14,706 nucleotides of DNA from Alphaproteobacteria bacterium UBA2723 (GCA_002353835.1 DEKL01000074.1:1-14706); one strand, 5' to 3'; counted from the first letter of the stretch, positions 8,141-14,632 are shown. Numbers and translations are program-made. The notes: generated from the sequence alone by a model not told the origin.

Positions 8141-8704
8141 CTAAATTTTAAGAACACCGGAAATGAAATTTTCCAAATATTTTTTGCGCAAATTTTGATA
8201 GTCTAAATAGTAAGCATGTTCCCAAACATCAATATTAAAAATCGGTTCAAAACCCAATGGCAACGGTGTATCGCCGTTTTTGGTGGTTATAATCTCAAAA
8301 CCGCTTTGCTTATTCTTAACCAGCCAAACCCAACCGCTGCCGAACACACCCATTGCCTTATCAACAAGCGCCCCGCGTAAAGCCTCATCTGCCCCGAATG
8401 TAACCAAAATCTCGGCCTTTGTGGCATCATCCAAACGATCCCAAATTCCGAAAGACTGCCAATAAATATTATGGTTATAAACCTGCCCCGCATTATTGTA
8501 TAAAACCTGCTGTTCATTAACATCATAGGTATGGCGGATAATATCTTCCAAACTCATATTTTGAAATTCTGTGCCGATAATCAGCTCATTGACCTTATCC
8601 ACATAAGCTCTGTGGTGCTTTCCGTAATGAAATTCTATTGTTTTTTCTGAAACAAACGGCTCAAAATCTTTCTTTCCGAAATAAAGTTCCGCTAAATCTA
8701 TCAT
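8141..8704 (-). CDS. sodB: Superoxide dismutase, iron type
   Basis: A cytoplasmic Fe/Mn-family superoxide dismutase that converts superoxide to hydrogen peroxide and oxygen. The 187-residue protein has the four metal ligands in place: His26 (EFHYGKHH), His78 (VYNHNIYW), Asp159 and His163 (DVWEHAYYLDY). Gln74 in NNAGQVYNH corresponds to Gln69 of E. coli SodB, which marks the iron type; manganese enzymes carry Gly-His there and a Gln later. The GSGWVWLV motif is also present. There is no signal peptide. A near-perfect AAGGAGG ribosome-binding site precedes the ATG. It is divergent from ctrA; the shared 168-bp region holds a 20-bp palindrome positioned just upstream of the sodB -10 box. No terminator was seen after it, so some transcripts may run into the lipoprotein gene. 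Actual metal use was inferred from one diagnostic residue. Confidence 0.95.
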   Translation of the reverse strand: MIDLAELYFGKKDFEPFVSEKTIEFHYGKHHRAYVDKVNELIIGTEFQNMSLEDIIRHTYDVNEQQVLYNNAGQVYNHNIYWQSFGIWDRLDDATKAEILVTFGADEALRGALVDKAMGVFGSGWVWLVKNKQSGFEIITTKNGDTPLPLGFEPIFNIDVWEHAYYLDYQNLRKKYLENFISGVLKI

Positions 8705-8752
8705 TTTTCCTCCTTAAAAAAATATTTTTCACTTCATAACAGCATCTAAGCC

Positions 8753-8758
8753 ATTATA
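8753..8758 (-). promoter_or_regulatory. Probable -10 box of sodB
   Basis: A perfect TATAAT reads leftward here, 49 bases before the sodB start codon. No good -35 box is found at the right distance; the expected -35 region (about 8775-8781) runs into the palindrome at 8778-8797. This suggests the promoter depends on an activator or is blocked by a repressor bound there. Confidence 0.5.
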
Positions 8759-8777
8759 TTAAAACAGTATTTAAATT

Positions 8778-8797
8778 TTGTTAATAATTATTAACAA
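8778..8797. promoter_or_regulatory. Perfect 20-bp palindrome between sodB and ctrA
   Basis: TTGTTAATAATTATTAACAA is identical to its own reverse complement over all 20 bases. It contains two TTAA boxes (8781 and 8791); two more lie at 8759 and 8771. It overlaps the expected -35 region of sodB and sits about 16-35 bases upstream of the predicted ctrA -35 box. A dimeric regulator site is likely. CtrA itself is one candidate because its half-sites contain TTAA, although the spacing here is N6 and not the classical N7. Confidence 0.7.
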
Positions 8798-8798
8798 C

Positions 8799-8811
8799 CC
8801 CCATATCGGGG
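8799..8811. repeat. C4/G4 inverted repeat upstream of ctrA
   Basis: CCCC, ATATC, GGGG forms a short inverted repeat in otherwise AT-rich DNA, immediately beside the 20-bp palindrome and just before the GATTC site. It could be part of a second operator or a small hairpin. The stem is only 4 bp, so chance is possible. Confidence 0.4.
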
Positions 8812-8840
8812 ATTCACAAATAAAATTTATGTATTATTAT
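8811..8840 (+). promoter_or_regulatory. ctrA promoter with a GANTC methylation site in the -35 region
   Basis: A -35 box TTCACA (8813-8818, 5 of 6) and a -10 box TATTAT (8835-8840, 5 of 6) are separated by 16 bp; transcription would start near 8847. The sequence GATTC (8811-8815), which matches the CcrM methylation target GANTC, overlaps the -35 box. In Caulobacter the ctrA P1 promoter likewise has a GANTC near its -35, and its methylation state couples ctrA transcription to replication. The same logic here is inferred from position. Confidence 0.6.
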
Positions 8841-8872
8841 ACAAATAACAATAAACAAAACGGAGAGGAAAA

Positions 8873-9559
8873 ATGAGAGTTTTACTAATTGAAGACGACT
8901 ACGCCGTTTCCCAAAGCGTTGAAACAATTCTAAAAAAAGAAGGAATGGTTGTTGATACCACAGACGACGGAGAAGACGGGTTAGACTGCGGCAAACTTTA
9001 TGACTATGACATCATCATCTTAGACTTAAATTTGCCGGGCATGAACGGTTATGAAGTATTGAAGAGCTTAAGAGGTGCCAAAATTTCCACCCCGGTACTC
9101 ATCTTATCAGGCTTATACGAGCCGGACAAAAAGGTTAAAGGCTTAGGCTATGGTGCTGATGACTATTTAACAAAACCTTTCAACAAAGAAGAACTTTTGG
9201 CTCGTATTCAAGCCATTGTCCGCCGTTCTAAAGGGCATTCAAATTCCATCATTCAAACCGGTCTGGTGGAAGTTAACCTTGATACGCAGACTGTTTCCGT
9301 TGCCGGTAAAGATTTACACTTAACCGGTAAAGAATACGGCATTATGGAACTTCTTTCTTTGCGTAAAGGTTCAACCTTAAACAAAGAGCAATTCTTAAAC
9401 CACCTTTATGGCGGTATTGATGAGCCGGAATTAAAGATTATTGACGTGTTTATTTGTAAACTCCGTAAAAAACTTGAAAAAGCTTCCGGCGGCAAGAACT
9501 ATATTGAAACTGTTTGGGGCAGAGGTTATATCTTAAAAGACCCTGATGAACAAAAATAG
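8873..9559 (+). CDS. ctrA: Cell-cycle response regulator CtrA
   Basis: CtrA is the OmpR/PhoB-family master regulator of alphaproteobacterial cell cycle, motility and division genes. The 228-residue protein has a receiver domain (about 1-115) with the acidic pair Glu-Asp-Asp at 7-9, phosphoacceptor Asp51 ([10 protein letters not shown]), Lys in LTKPF, and a winged-helix DNA-binding domain (about 125-225). Several stretches match Caulobacter CtrA closely, recalled from memory: [47 protein letters not shown] and [16 protein letters not shown] ribosome-binding site at 8862-8868 fixes the start. The protein ends DPDEQK, where the Caulobacter protein ends in Ala-Ala, the ClpXP recognition signal; that signal is missing here. 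It is a single-gene unit between its own promoter and a strong terminator. Confidence 0.96.
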   Translation: MRVLLIEDDYAVSQSVETILKKEGMVVDTTDDGEDGLDCGKLYDYDIIILDLNLPGMNGYEVLKSLRGAKISTPVLILSGLYEPDKKVKGLGYGADDYLTKPFNKEELLARIQAIVRRSKGHSNSIIQTGLVEVNLDTQTVSVAGKDLHLTGKEYGIMELLSLRKGSTLNKEQFLNHLYGGIDEPELKIIDVFICKLRKKLEKASGGKNYIETVWGRGYILKDPDEQK

Positions 9560-9574
9560 TTTCAATTAAAAAAG

Positions 9575-9619
9575 ATTAAGAGGCGGTTGCTCCCACATTA
9601 AACCGCCTCTTAATTTTTT
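9575..9619 (+). terminator. Strong rho-independent terminator of ctrA
   Basis: A perfect 14-bp stem, ATTAAGAGGCGGTT (9575-9588) with AACCGCCTCTTAAT (9601-9614), has a 12-nt loop and is followed by a run of six T residues (9614-9619). It begins 15 bases past the ctrA stop codon. Confidence 0.92.
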
Positions 9620-9666
9620 GTATCATACCCGATTTTAAATTGCAAGGTCTAAAGTTACTGATTTTC

Positions 9667-9695
9667 TTGACTTTTTAACCTTATCCCTCTATTTT
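9667..9695 (+). promoter_or_regulatory. Promoter of the small membrane protein gene
   Basis: TTGACT (9667-9672, 5 of 6) and TATTTT (9690-9695, 4 of 6) are separated by 17 bp, giving a start near 9702. This is about 40 bases before the ATG at 9743 and downstream of the ctrA terminator, so the small gene has its own transcription unit. Confidence 0.55.
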
Positions 9696-9716
9696 ACCCT
9701 TCATCAAATCATCATT

Positions 9717-9746
9717 ATGTCAAACTTAAAAAAAACTATTATATGA
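9717..9746 (+). CDS. Possible 9-codon leader peptide overlapping the next start
   Basis: An ATG at 9717 opens a short frame encoding MSNLKKTII. Its TGA stop (9744-9746) overlaps the ATG of the membrane protein gene as ATGA. That arrangement is typical of translational coupling. Neither this frame nor the downstream one has a visible Shine-Dalgarno sequence, so it could be chance. Confidence 0.2.
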   Translation: MSNLKKTII

Positions 9747-10030
9747 AGAAATTTATTATTGGCTTTTTCAGAGAATTTCCCACCTGTACGGGACTACTGT
9801 TACTGTTAATCAGTTGCCACTTTACCGGCATTAAGAATTTCACAGCATCCTGGGCAAAAGCGCCTGATGTATTTTGGGATATTGTCATTATCTACATTAT
9901 TACCGCTTATGTTCTCATACGATGCTATCTTCCTCACATAGACAAGGAAAAACGTGAACGTGTAACATGGATTGTTATCTTAACCAGTATCATTGTGTTA
10001 ACAGTTTTTGCAAAATTCTTTGCACCTTAA
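9743..10030 (+). CDS. Small inner-membrane protein, unknown function
   Basis: This 95-residue protein has three hydrophobic stretches: about 14-29 (GLLLLLISCHF), 44-62 (VFWDIVIIYIITAYVLI) and 73-92 (VTWIVILTSIIVLTVFAKFF). A charged stretch HIDKEKRER lies between the last two. No family is recognised. Being real is supported by a promoter at 9667-9695, a terminator 2 bases past the stop, and a composition unlike random frames. No Shine-Dalgarno is visible before the ATG; initiation may depend on a leaderless-like or coupled mechanism through the short frame at 9717-9746. Confidence 0.68.
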   Translation: MKKFIIGFFREFPTCTGLLLLLISCHFTGIKNFTASWAKAPDVFWDIVIIYIITAYVLIRCYLPHIDKEKRERVTWIVILTSIIVLTVFAKFFAP

Positions 10031-10066
10031 AAAATGTTTCCTACCCCCCGGTAGGAAGCATTTTTA
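10029..10066. terminator. Bidirectional rho-independent terminator
   Basis: The arms AAATGTTTCCTACC (10032-10045) and GGTAGGAAGCATTT (10050-10063) form a 14-bp stem with one G-U pair and a CCCC loop. There are T runs on both sides (TTTTT at 10061-10065 on the plus strand; six A at 10029-10034 reading as T on the minus strand). It serves both the rightward membrane protein gene, which stops at 10030, and the leftward transporter gene, which stops at 10067. Confidence 0.9.
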
Positions 10067-11464
10067 TTAAGCCAAAGCCGATTTAATCGCCAAGACCAAT
10101 AACAATATCAGCCCTGTCGGCGCACAAACCCGCAACGTAAACAAGAAATAGCGCGTAAAACCGCTTGTCACCACCGCACTCTTTCGGATATTGTGAATAA
10201 TCGGCTTCATGGCAACATACCCCACAAACAAAGCCATTGTTAACGATACAATCGCTATTGAATAAGTGGAAGAAAGATAATCAAACAAACTGAAAATATC
10301 ACGTCCTAAAATTTTAATCCCCCACACGCCGGAAAAAGATGCCGTCACCGCCGTAAAACCGATACCGCTTAATAAAAGCACCAAACAAACCGCTCCGAAA
10401 CGCGTAAATTTGAGCTTATCCATAAAAAGGTTTGTCATCCCTTCAAACACCGACATTGTGGAAGTAAGCGTTGCAATAATCAGCAAAGAATAAAACGCAA
10501 TACTCCAATAATAACCGCCGGAAAGCTGTTGAAACACCATCGGCAGACTGATAAAAGTCAACCCCGGACCGGATGTCGGCGGTAAGCCGACTGCAAAAAT
10601 TGCCGGCAAGATAATCACCGCACTCAATACTGCCGCCAAAGTATCAAAAATTTCTATCCGTCGTACCGCTTGAAACAGATTTTCCTTATTTGAAAGATAC
10701 GAACCGTAAACCAATAACACCCCAAATCCCAAAGAAAGGGAAATAAACGCCTGTCCTAAAGCCGCGACAAAGGTATCAAACAATTTCATGGGCTGAAAAC
10801 CGTTTTCCGTAAACCCGAAAAATTGCGTATCAACCGTTGTTAAAAACTTTACACCGCCCCCGGCATTCGGCAAAGTTAAAGAGCGCACGGAAAGCAAAAT
10901 AAAAATCAAAAACAAAACCGGCATCGCGTATTTACCGACCTTTTCTATCCCTTGTTTAACACCGGCGACCACCACTACCGCCGTCGCTAACAAAAAGAAA
11001 CAGCCGCAAACATATTGCATGGAGAAATTTTTGATTAAATCGCTAAACTCCTGAGAAAAGCCGTCTTCCGAGAGGATAAACAAATGTCCGTTTATCGTTT
11101 CCAAAAAATAAAACAAAACCCAACCGGCAACCAAAAAATAAAAGGATATTATCATTAAAAGCCCTAAAAGAGCCACCCAACCGCCGAAAAACGACCAGAT
11201 TTTAAGATGTTTCAAGCCTGCTTTTTCGCCGATAACCTTATAGGCATCAATAAAATTACTCTTTGACGCACGTCCCAAAGAGATTTCTGCAACCATCAAC
11301 GGATTACATATCATCAAAATCACCAAGAAATACATCAAAATAAAGCTTAAACCGCCGTATTGACCGCATAAATAAGGAAAACGCCAGACATTACCAAGCC
11401 CGATAGCCGAACCGGCCGCCGCCAAAATAAAACCCCACTGGCTTGTAAAACTCTCTTTTTTCAT
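10067..11464 (-). CDS. Sodium-dependent amino-acid transporter, NSS/SNF family
   Basis: This 465-residue inner-membrane protein is a bacterial neurotransmitter:sodium symporter homologue (the LeuT, MhsT and Tyt1 group) that most likely imports an amino acid with Na+. The diagnostic first helix GSAIGLGNVWRFPYL (about 18-32) contains the unwound sodium- and substrate-binding turn. The TM8-like segment has LTSTMSVFEG, which supplies sodium-site residues in the family. About 11 hydrophobic segments fit the length, as in the 11-helix bacterial members. The substrate cannot be told from sequence; tryptophan or tyrosine type substrates are only a family-based possibility. The start is supported by AGGAA 6-7 bases upstream and the usual MKKESFTSQWGF opening. 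A likely promoter is at 11494-11521. It shares the bidirectional terminator at 10029-10066. Confidence 0.93.
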   Translation of the reverse strand: MKKESFTSQWGFILAAAGSAIGLGNVWRFPYLCGQYGGLSFILMYFLVILMICNPLMVAEISLGRASKSNFIDAYKVIGEKAGLKHLKIWSFFGGWVALLGLLMIISFYFLVAGWVLFYFLETINGHLFILSEDGFSQEFSDLIKNFSMQYVCGCFFLLATAVVVVAGVKQGIEKVGKYAMPVLFLIFILLSVRSLTLPNAGGGVKFLTTVDTQFFGFTENGFQPMKLFDTFVAALGQAFISLSLGFGVLLVYGSYLSNKENLFQAVRRIEIFDTLAAVLSAVIILPAIFAVGLPPTSGPGLTFISLPMVFQQLSGGYYWSIAFYSLLIIATLTSTMSVFEGMTNLFMDKLKFTRFGAVCLVLLLSGIGFTAVTASFSGVWGIKILGRDIFSLFDYLSSTYSIAIVSLTMALFVGYVAMKPIIHNIRKSAVVTSGFTRYFLFTLRVCAPTGLILLLVLAIKSALA

Positions 11465-11493
11465 CTTAAATTCCTAAAAAAACACATAAAGAG

Positions 11494-11521
11494 AGCATAA
11501 CCTAAAAACAAAATTTCGCAA
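11494..11521 (-). promoter_or_regulatory. Possible promoter of the NSS transporter gene
   Basis: Reading leftward, TTGCGA (11516-11521) and TATGCT (11494-11499) are separated by 16 bp; each matches 4 of 6 consensus bases. It lies in the 67-bp gap after the DUF4105 gene. No terminator precedes it, so read-through from the DUF4105 gene is also possible. Confidence 0.4.
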
Positions 11522-11531
11522 TAAAAAATTT

Positions 11532-13349
11532 CTAAAAACTAAATTTCACCCCGAACACAATCTCTTCATCATCATGCCATTTGCCGTTAAAATGATGGCA
11601 CGAAGTATAAAGCATAACATTTCTTGTCAGCCCGTAAGCCCCCTCAACACTGTATGTCTGCCCGCGCCCGAGATAATTGGTGGCAAAACTTTCTTTAGCC
11701 TCGGCATTTAACCGCCATTTATCGCGGTTATAATAAACACCGGCCTTAAAAGCTATCGCACCGAGCCACTGCCGATGAATACCGCCGCTATATGCCAAAC
11801 TTTGCTCACCGATACCGTAAATCAACAAATTATCGGTTAAGGCATAACTCACCCCGCCACCAAGCGAAGTAACCGCTGCCGTATGTTCTTCTTCGGTCTT
11901 GGAATCAAACAGCCGCTTAAACCCTGCGTTAATCTCAAAAGACAATGGCGAAAACATCATATCTTGTCCGGAAAAAGACTTAATCTGCAACACATCTAAG
12001 TTATGTAACACATATTTGTTCTGCTTATCATAATGCCTGAATTCAGCAGACATCATATTTATTTCCGCACCCTTAAGCAAGCCGTAACTATCTTCGGTCA
12101 GAGAATTATAAACCGGCTTAAAGGTAATGGCTTGAAACGCCTCGCCGTTTTTCACACCGAACAGCACACCGGCCTGTTTTGCCTCGTGCGCCAAAACCGG
12201 ATTTTTTCCCTCTTTTAACTCATCAAAATATTGGTGTTGATTGGCAATTTTACTTCTTTCCATCAACAGCTTAAAACTTTTTTTGCGATAATCCGCCAAT
12301 TCCAAATCTTTTGCCACATATTGATATTGCACATATTGATAAGCTGTTTCCAAAACATCAGCGCGTTCCTCATCATCAAGGGAGGATAAATCCACTTCAT
12401 TTTTCTTGATTATATTCTTAAATACACGCCTTTGCTCGGCGCTCATCTGCTTTGCCCGATATTTAAGCTTAGACTGTCTGCTCGGGCGATAATTAACCGC
12501 TCTCACAAACCCCGGAACATTATTAACCGCCTTTAATGTGGCAAGCGGCACGGTATAAAAAGAGAAGTCATCAGATAAATTTACATCTGCTCTGACCGCT
12601 TCTAACATTAAAAGCAACACATACGAGCAATTTTTGGAAGCAAAATAATAACGAATATGCGCATCCTGCATTTCCCACATATGCGCAACAAACATTGCCA
12701 ATTCTTCATCCGAAAAATTGAGCTCATATTCCCAAATATCCCTGTTTTCAATATTATTGTACAGGTTAATGACATCATAGTAAGGGTGTAAAGCAAAATG
12801 TCCGTAATAACCGCCCCATAATCCTTTTAATATATACAAAGGACCATGTTCATCACCGGTATCCGCCCCGAAATTTGCGCCATGCGCCAAGAGCTGCGTT
12901 CCTTTTCGCTTGGTATCTATACGAAACAAGGTATGCCCGAACATGGAAGACGGGTTATTCATATATGCATCGGTAAATAAAAGAGTAACGGCTTTAGGCT
13001 GTACATCACTCAGATACTGCTGATAATCTTTGCAATTATTAAGATTTCCGCTGACTTTTCCCTGTTTAGCAAGCAACATAAACCTTGCCGGAAATTCGCA
13101 TTTTTTAAGATTTCCTTTTTCATTAAAAGCTTTTATCGCTTCATCATATTCGGCTTTAGGATTTTCCCCGCCATTTTCGGTTAAAAAGAAATTCCCTTTT
13201 TCCACCTGAGAGATATACCCTGTACCTTTTTTTTGATAATGCAAAAGTTTAAGCCACTCCGGCGCATAAGCCCCCTCTGCCGCTATGGCAGACAACGGCA
13301 ACAGAAGAAACATTAAAATCCATAAAACTTTTCGCATATCAAAAACCAT
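11532..13349 (-). CDS. DUF4105 (Lnb N-terminal domain) protein with C-terminal outer-membrane barrel
   Basis: A 605-residue envelope protein with a signal peptide (ending AIAA at about 24), a periplasmic DUF4105 domain (about 80-290) and a beta-strand-rich C-terminal part (about 390-605) ending VFGVKFSF, which looks like an outer-membrane barrel. Family features seen are the N-terminal CEFPARF with Cys84 and Cys106, SSMFGHTLFRID with His139, and SKNCSYVLL with Cys241. A conserved His followed later by Asn-Cys suggests a permuted NlpC/P60-like (papain-type) acyl-transfer or hydrolase site; that reading is inference. To my knowledge this family was named after Lnb, a lipoprotein N-acyltransferase of Bacteroides; the activity of this branch is uncertain. 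The start is either ATG at 13349 or ATG at 13337 (MRKVLWILMF); neither has a good ribosome-binding site, because the terminator of the upstream gene ends at 13350. Confidence 0.85.
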   Translation of the reverse strand: MVFDMRKVLWILMFLLLPLSAIAAEGAYAPEWLKLLHYQKKGTGYISQVEKGNFFLTENGGENPKAEYDEAIKAFNEKGNLKKCEFPARFMLLAKQGKVSGNLNNCKDYQQYLSDVQPKAVTLLFTDAYMNNPSSMFGHTLFRIDTKRKGTQLLAHGANFGADTGDEHGPLYILKGLWGGYYGHFALHPYYDVINLYNNIENRDIWEYELNFSDEELAMFVAHMWEMQDAHIRYYFASKNCSYVLLLMLEAVRADVNLSDDFSFYTVPLATLKAVNNVPGFVRAVNYRPSRQSKLKYRAKQMSAEQRRVFKNIIKKNEVDLSSLDDEERADVLETAYQYVQYQYVAKDLELADYRKKSFKLLMERSKIANQHQYFDELKEGKNPVLAHEAKQAGVLFGVKNGEAFQAITFKPVYNSLTEDSYGLLKGAEINMMSAEFRHYDKQNKYVLHNLDVLQIKSFSGQDMMFSPLSFEINAGFKRLFDSKTEEEHTAAVTSLGGGVSYALTDNLLIYGIGEQSLAYSGGIHRQWLGAIAFKAGVYYNRDKWRLNAEAKESFATNYLGRGQTYSVEGAYGLTRNVMLYTSCHHFNGKWHDDEEIVFGVKFSF

Positions 13350-13376
13350 AAAAAAAGGGCGCGGTCACCCGCACCC
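13350..13376 (-). terminator. Terminator after the DUF3015 gene, ending at the next start codon
   Basis: On the minus strand GGGTGCGG (13369-13376) pairs with CCGCGCCC (13357-13364), eight pairs with one G-U, around the GNRA-type tetraloop GTGA, followed by seven T residues (13350-13356). The start codon of the DUF4105 gene follows at 13347-13349. The downstream gene must be expressed by partial read-through or from a promoter further upstream. Confidence 0.85.
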
Positions 13377-13392
13377 CCATCAAACAACAAAA

Positions 13393-13851
13393 TTAGGCGT
13401 TAGCCAATTCCATCATTTTCAATGTTAAGTCTGCAGGACCAACATTTTCGTCCGTAAACAGATAAGCAAAGTTTTGTTGTGCTTTAGCACCGAGTTCTTT
13501 GCTGTCAACATTCAAAATACCGGCAATTGTATCAATTGTTTCACCACGACCAGCAGAAGCATCCATAGCAAACTGTTCCATATTGTTTTCAATAACAGCT
13601 AAAACCATCTTGCCTGTACCGCCGGTAACACGACCGTTAGGATCACAACCGGATGTACCGAAGGTTACACCGAAAGTATTATTAGAAAGAGTGTTATTGG
13701 TTGTCATAGCCAAAACTTGCGGAATAATACCGGATTGACCGCGCCAAGCCATAGAACCCAAACCGCAACCACCGGTAGAGTCAATAGCTTCTGCAGGAGT
13801 ACCGAAACAAATAGCTGCCGCAACAGCACACATTGCTAAACTTTTTTTCAT
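13393..13851 (-). CDS. DUF3015 family periplasmic protein
   Basis: This 152-residue protein has a cleavable signal peptide (1-22, ending TPAEA) and then the DUF3015 signature GCGLGSMAWRGQSGIIPQVL followed by TFGVTFGTSGC. Cys29 and Cys69 remain in the mature protein and could form a disulphide. The family function is unknown; it is presumed periplasmic or outer-membrane associated. A strong AGGAGAG ribosome-binding site lies about 6 bases before the ATG, and with the terminator behind it this points to high expression. The next gene in the same direction encodes the DUF4105 protein, 43 bp away; a functional pairing is plausible. A likely -10 (TATACA, about 13905-13910 leftward) was seen without a convincing -35. 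Confidence 0.9.
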   Translation of the reverse strand: MKKSLAMCAVAAAICFGTPAEAIDSTGGCGLGSMAWRGQSGIIPQVLAMTTNNTLSNNTFGVTFGTSGCDPNGRVTGGTGKMVLAVIENNMEQFAMDASAGRGETIDTIAGILNVDSKELGAKAQQNFAYLFTDENVGPADLTLKMMELANA

Positions 13852-13978
13852 AAGTTCTCTCCTAAATTAAAGTAACACCAAAAGTTTATTACATTTCTCC
13901 CGCTTGTATAGTTTAAAATTTAACTAATTAACAGCACAAAACACTTTTACACCTCCCCTCTTATAAAAAAAATTTTGC

Positions 13979-14008
13979 TTGATTTATAAAAAATGACGTC
14001 TTATACTT
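13979..14008 (+). promoter_or_regulatory. Promoter of greA
   Basis: TTGATT (13979-13984, 4 of 6) and TATACT (14003-14008, 5 of 6) are separated by 18 bp, giving transcription from about 14015. This leaves a leader of about 118 nt before greA. The 282-bp gap 13852-14133 otherwise holds the upstream region of the DUF3015 gene and no reading frame worth calling. Confidence 0.5.
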
Positions 14009-14025
14009 CCCCTCAAATAGGAAAT

Positions 14026-14068
14026 AAATTTGTTGGCTGTACCACGCTGGTTGCAGTCAAATTTTTTT
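14026..14068 (+). promoter_or_regulatory. Hairpin plus T run in the greA leader, possible attenuator
   Basis: AAATTTG (14026-14032) pairs perfectly with CAAATTT (14058-14064), and an inner ACCA/TGGT hairpin (14041-14051) sits in the loop; seven T residues run from 14062 to 14068. The shape resembles an intrinsic terminator, but the stem is AT-rich and the loop long. It lies between the predicted start of transcription and greA. The E. coli greA leader is known to be terminated early to give GraL RNAs, so a similar arrangement is possible. Confidence 0.4.
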
Positions 14069-14133
14069 CAAACTTTTTAGCAACAACCTACCCGTTTTAA
14101 TTGCGGATAAATTTTTTGTTAGGAGAATAGAAA

Positions 14134-14607
14134 ATGGAAAAATTTCCACTGACCAAAAAAGGTTTTTTACAGCTGGAACAGGAACTCAAAAACTTAAAAG
14201 GTGTTGAGCGCCCGAATATTATTGCTGCCATTTCCGAAGCCCGTTCTCATGGTGACTTGTCTGAAAATGCCGAATATTCCGCCGCTAAAGAAAAACAAAG
14301 CTTTATTGAAGGACGCATTCAGGAACTGGAAGCCGTTGTCAGCCGCGCCCAAATTATTGACCCGACCGAAATTAAGGGTGACATTATTCGTTTCGGGGCC
14401 ACTGTTTCCGTTGTTGACGTAGATACCGATAAAGAAAACAGCTACCAAATTGTCGGTGATTATGAAGCTGATATTAACAACAACAAGATTTCCCTTTCTT
14501 CTCCGTTAGCTAAGGCGCTTATCGGCAAAGAAGTCGGAGATGAGGTTGAGTATATGGCTCCGGGCGGTAAAAAGACATTTGAAATATTAGAAGTTTCGTA
14601 TATCTAA
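14134..14607 (+). CDS. greA: Transcription elongation factor GreA
   Basis: GreA binds the RNA polymerase secondary channel and stimulates cleavage of backtracked RNA, rescuing stalled complexes. The 157-residue protein is full length: an N-terminal coiled coil (about 1-75) whose tip SHGDLSENAEY carries the catalytic acidic residues Asp41 and Glu44, and a C-terminal FKBP-like domain (about 80-157) with SLSSPLAKALIGKEVGDEVEYMAPGG. An AGGAG ribosome-binding site (14121-14125) supports the ATG. The short sequence GGAGAATAGAA before this start is repeated before the next gene at 14677. Transcription likely starts near 14015, with a hairpin in the leader, and ends at 14633-14661. Confidence 0.97.
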   Translation: MEKFPLTKKGFLQLEQELKNLKGVERPNIIAAISEARSHGDLSENAEYSAAKEKQSFIEGRIQELEAVVSRAQIIDPTEIKGDIIRFGATVSVVDVDTDKENSYQIVGDYEADINNNKISLSSPLAKALIGKEVGDEVEYMAPGGKKTFEILEVSYI

Positions 14608-14632
14608 AAAAGAGCCGAATAATGCCTATATG

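Noticed and set aside
8771..8794. Canonical CtrA site TTAA-N7-TTAA upstream of ctrA
   Set aside because: Spacings between adjacent TTAA boxes are N8, N6 and N6; none is N7, so I report the palindrome and boxes but do not call a canonical site.
13913..13931. TTAA cluster upstream of the DUF3015 gene as a CtrA site
   Set aside because: The boxes are spaced N3 and N4, not N6 or N7, and this stretch is strongly AT-rich, so chance is the simpler explanation.
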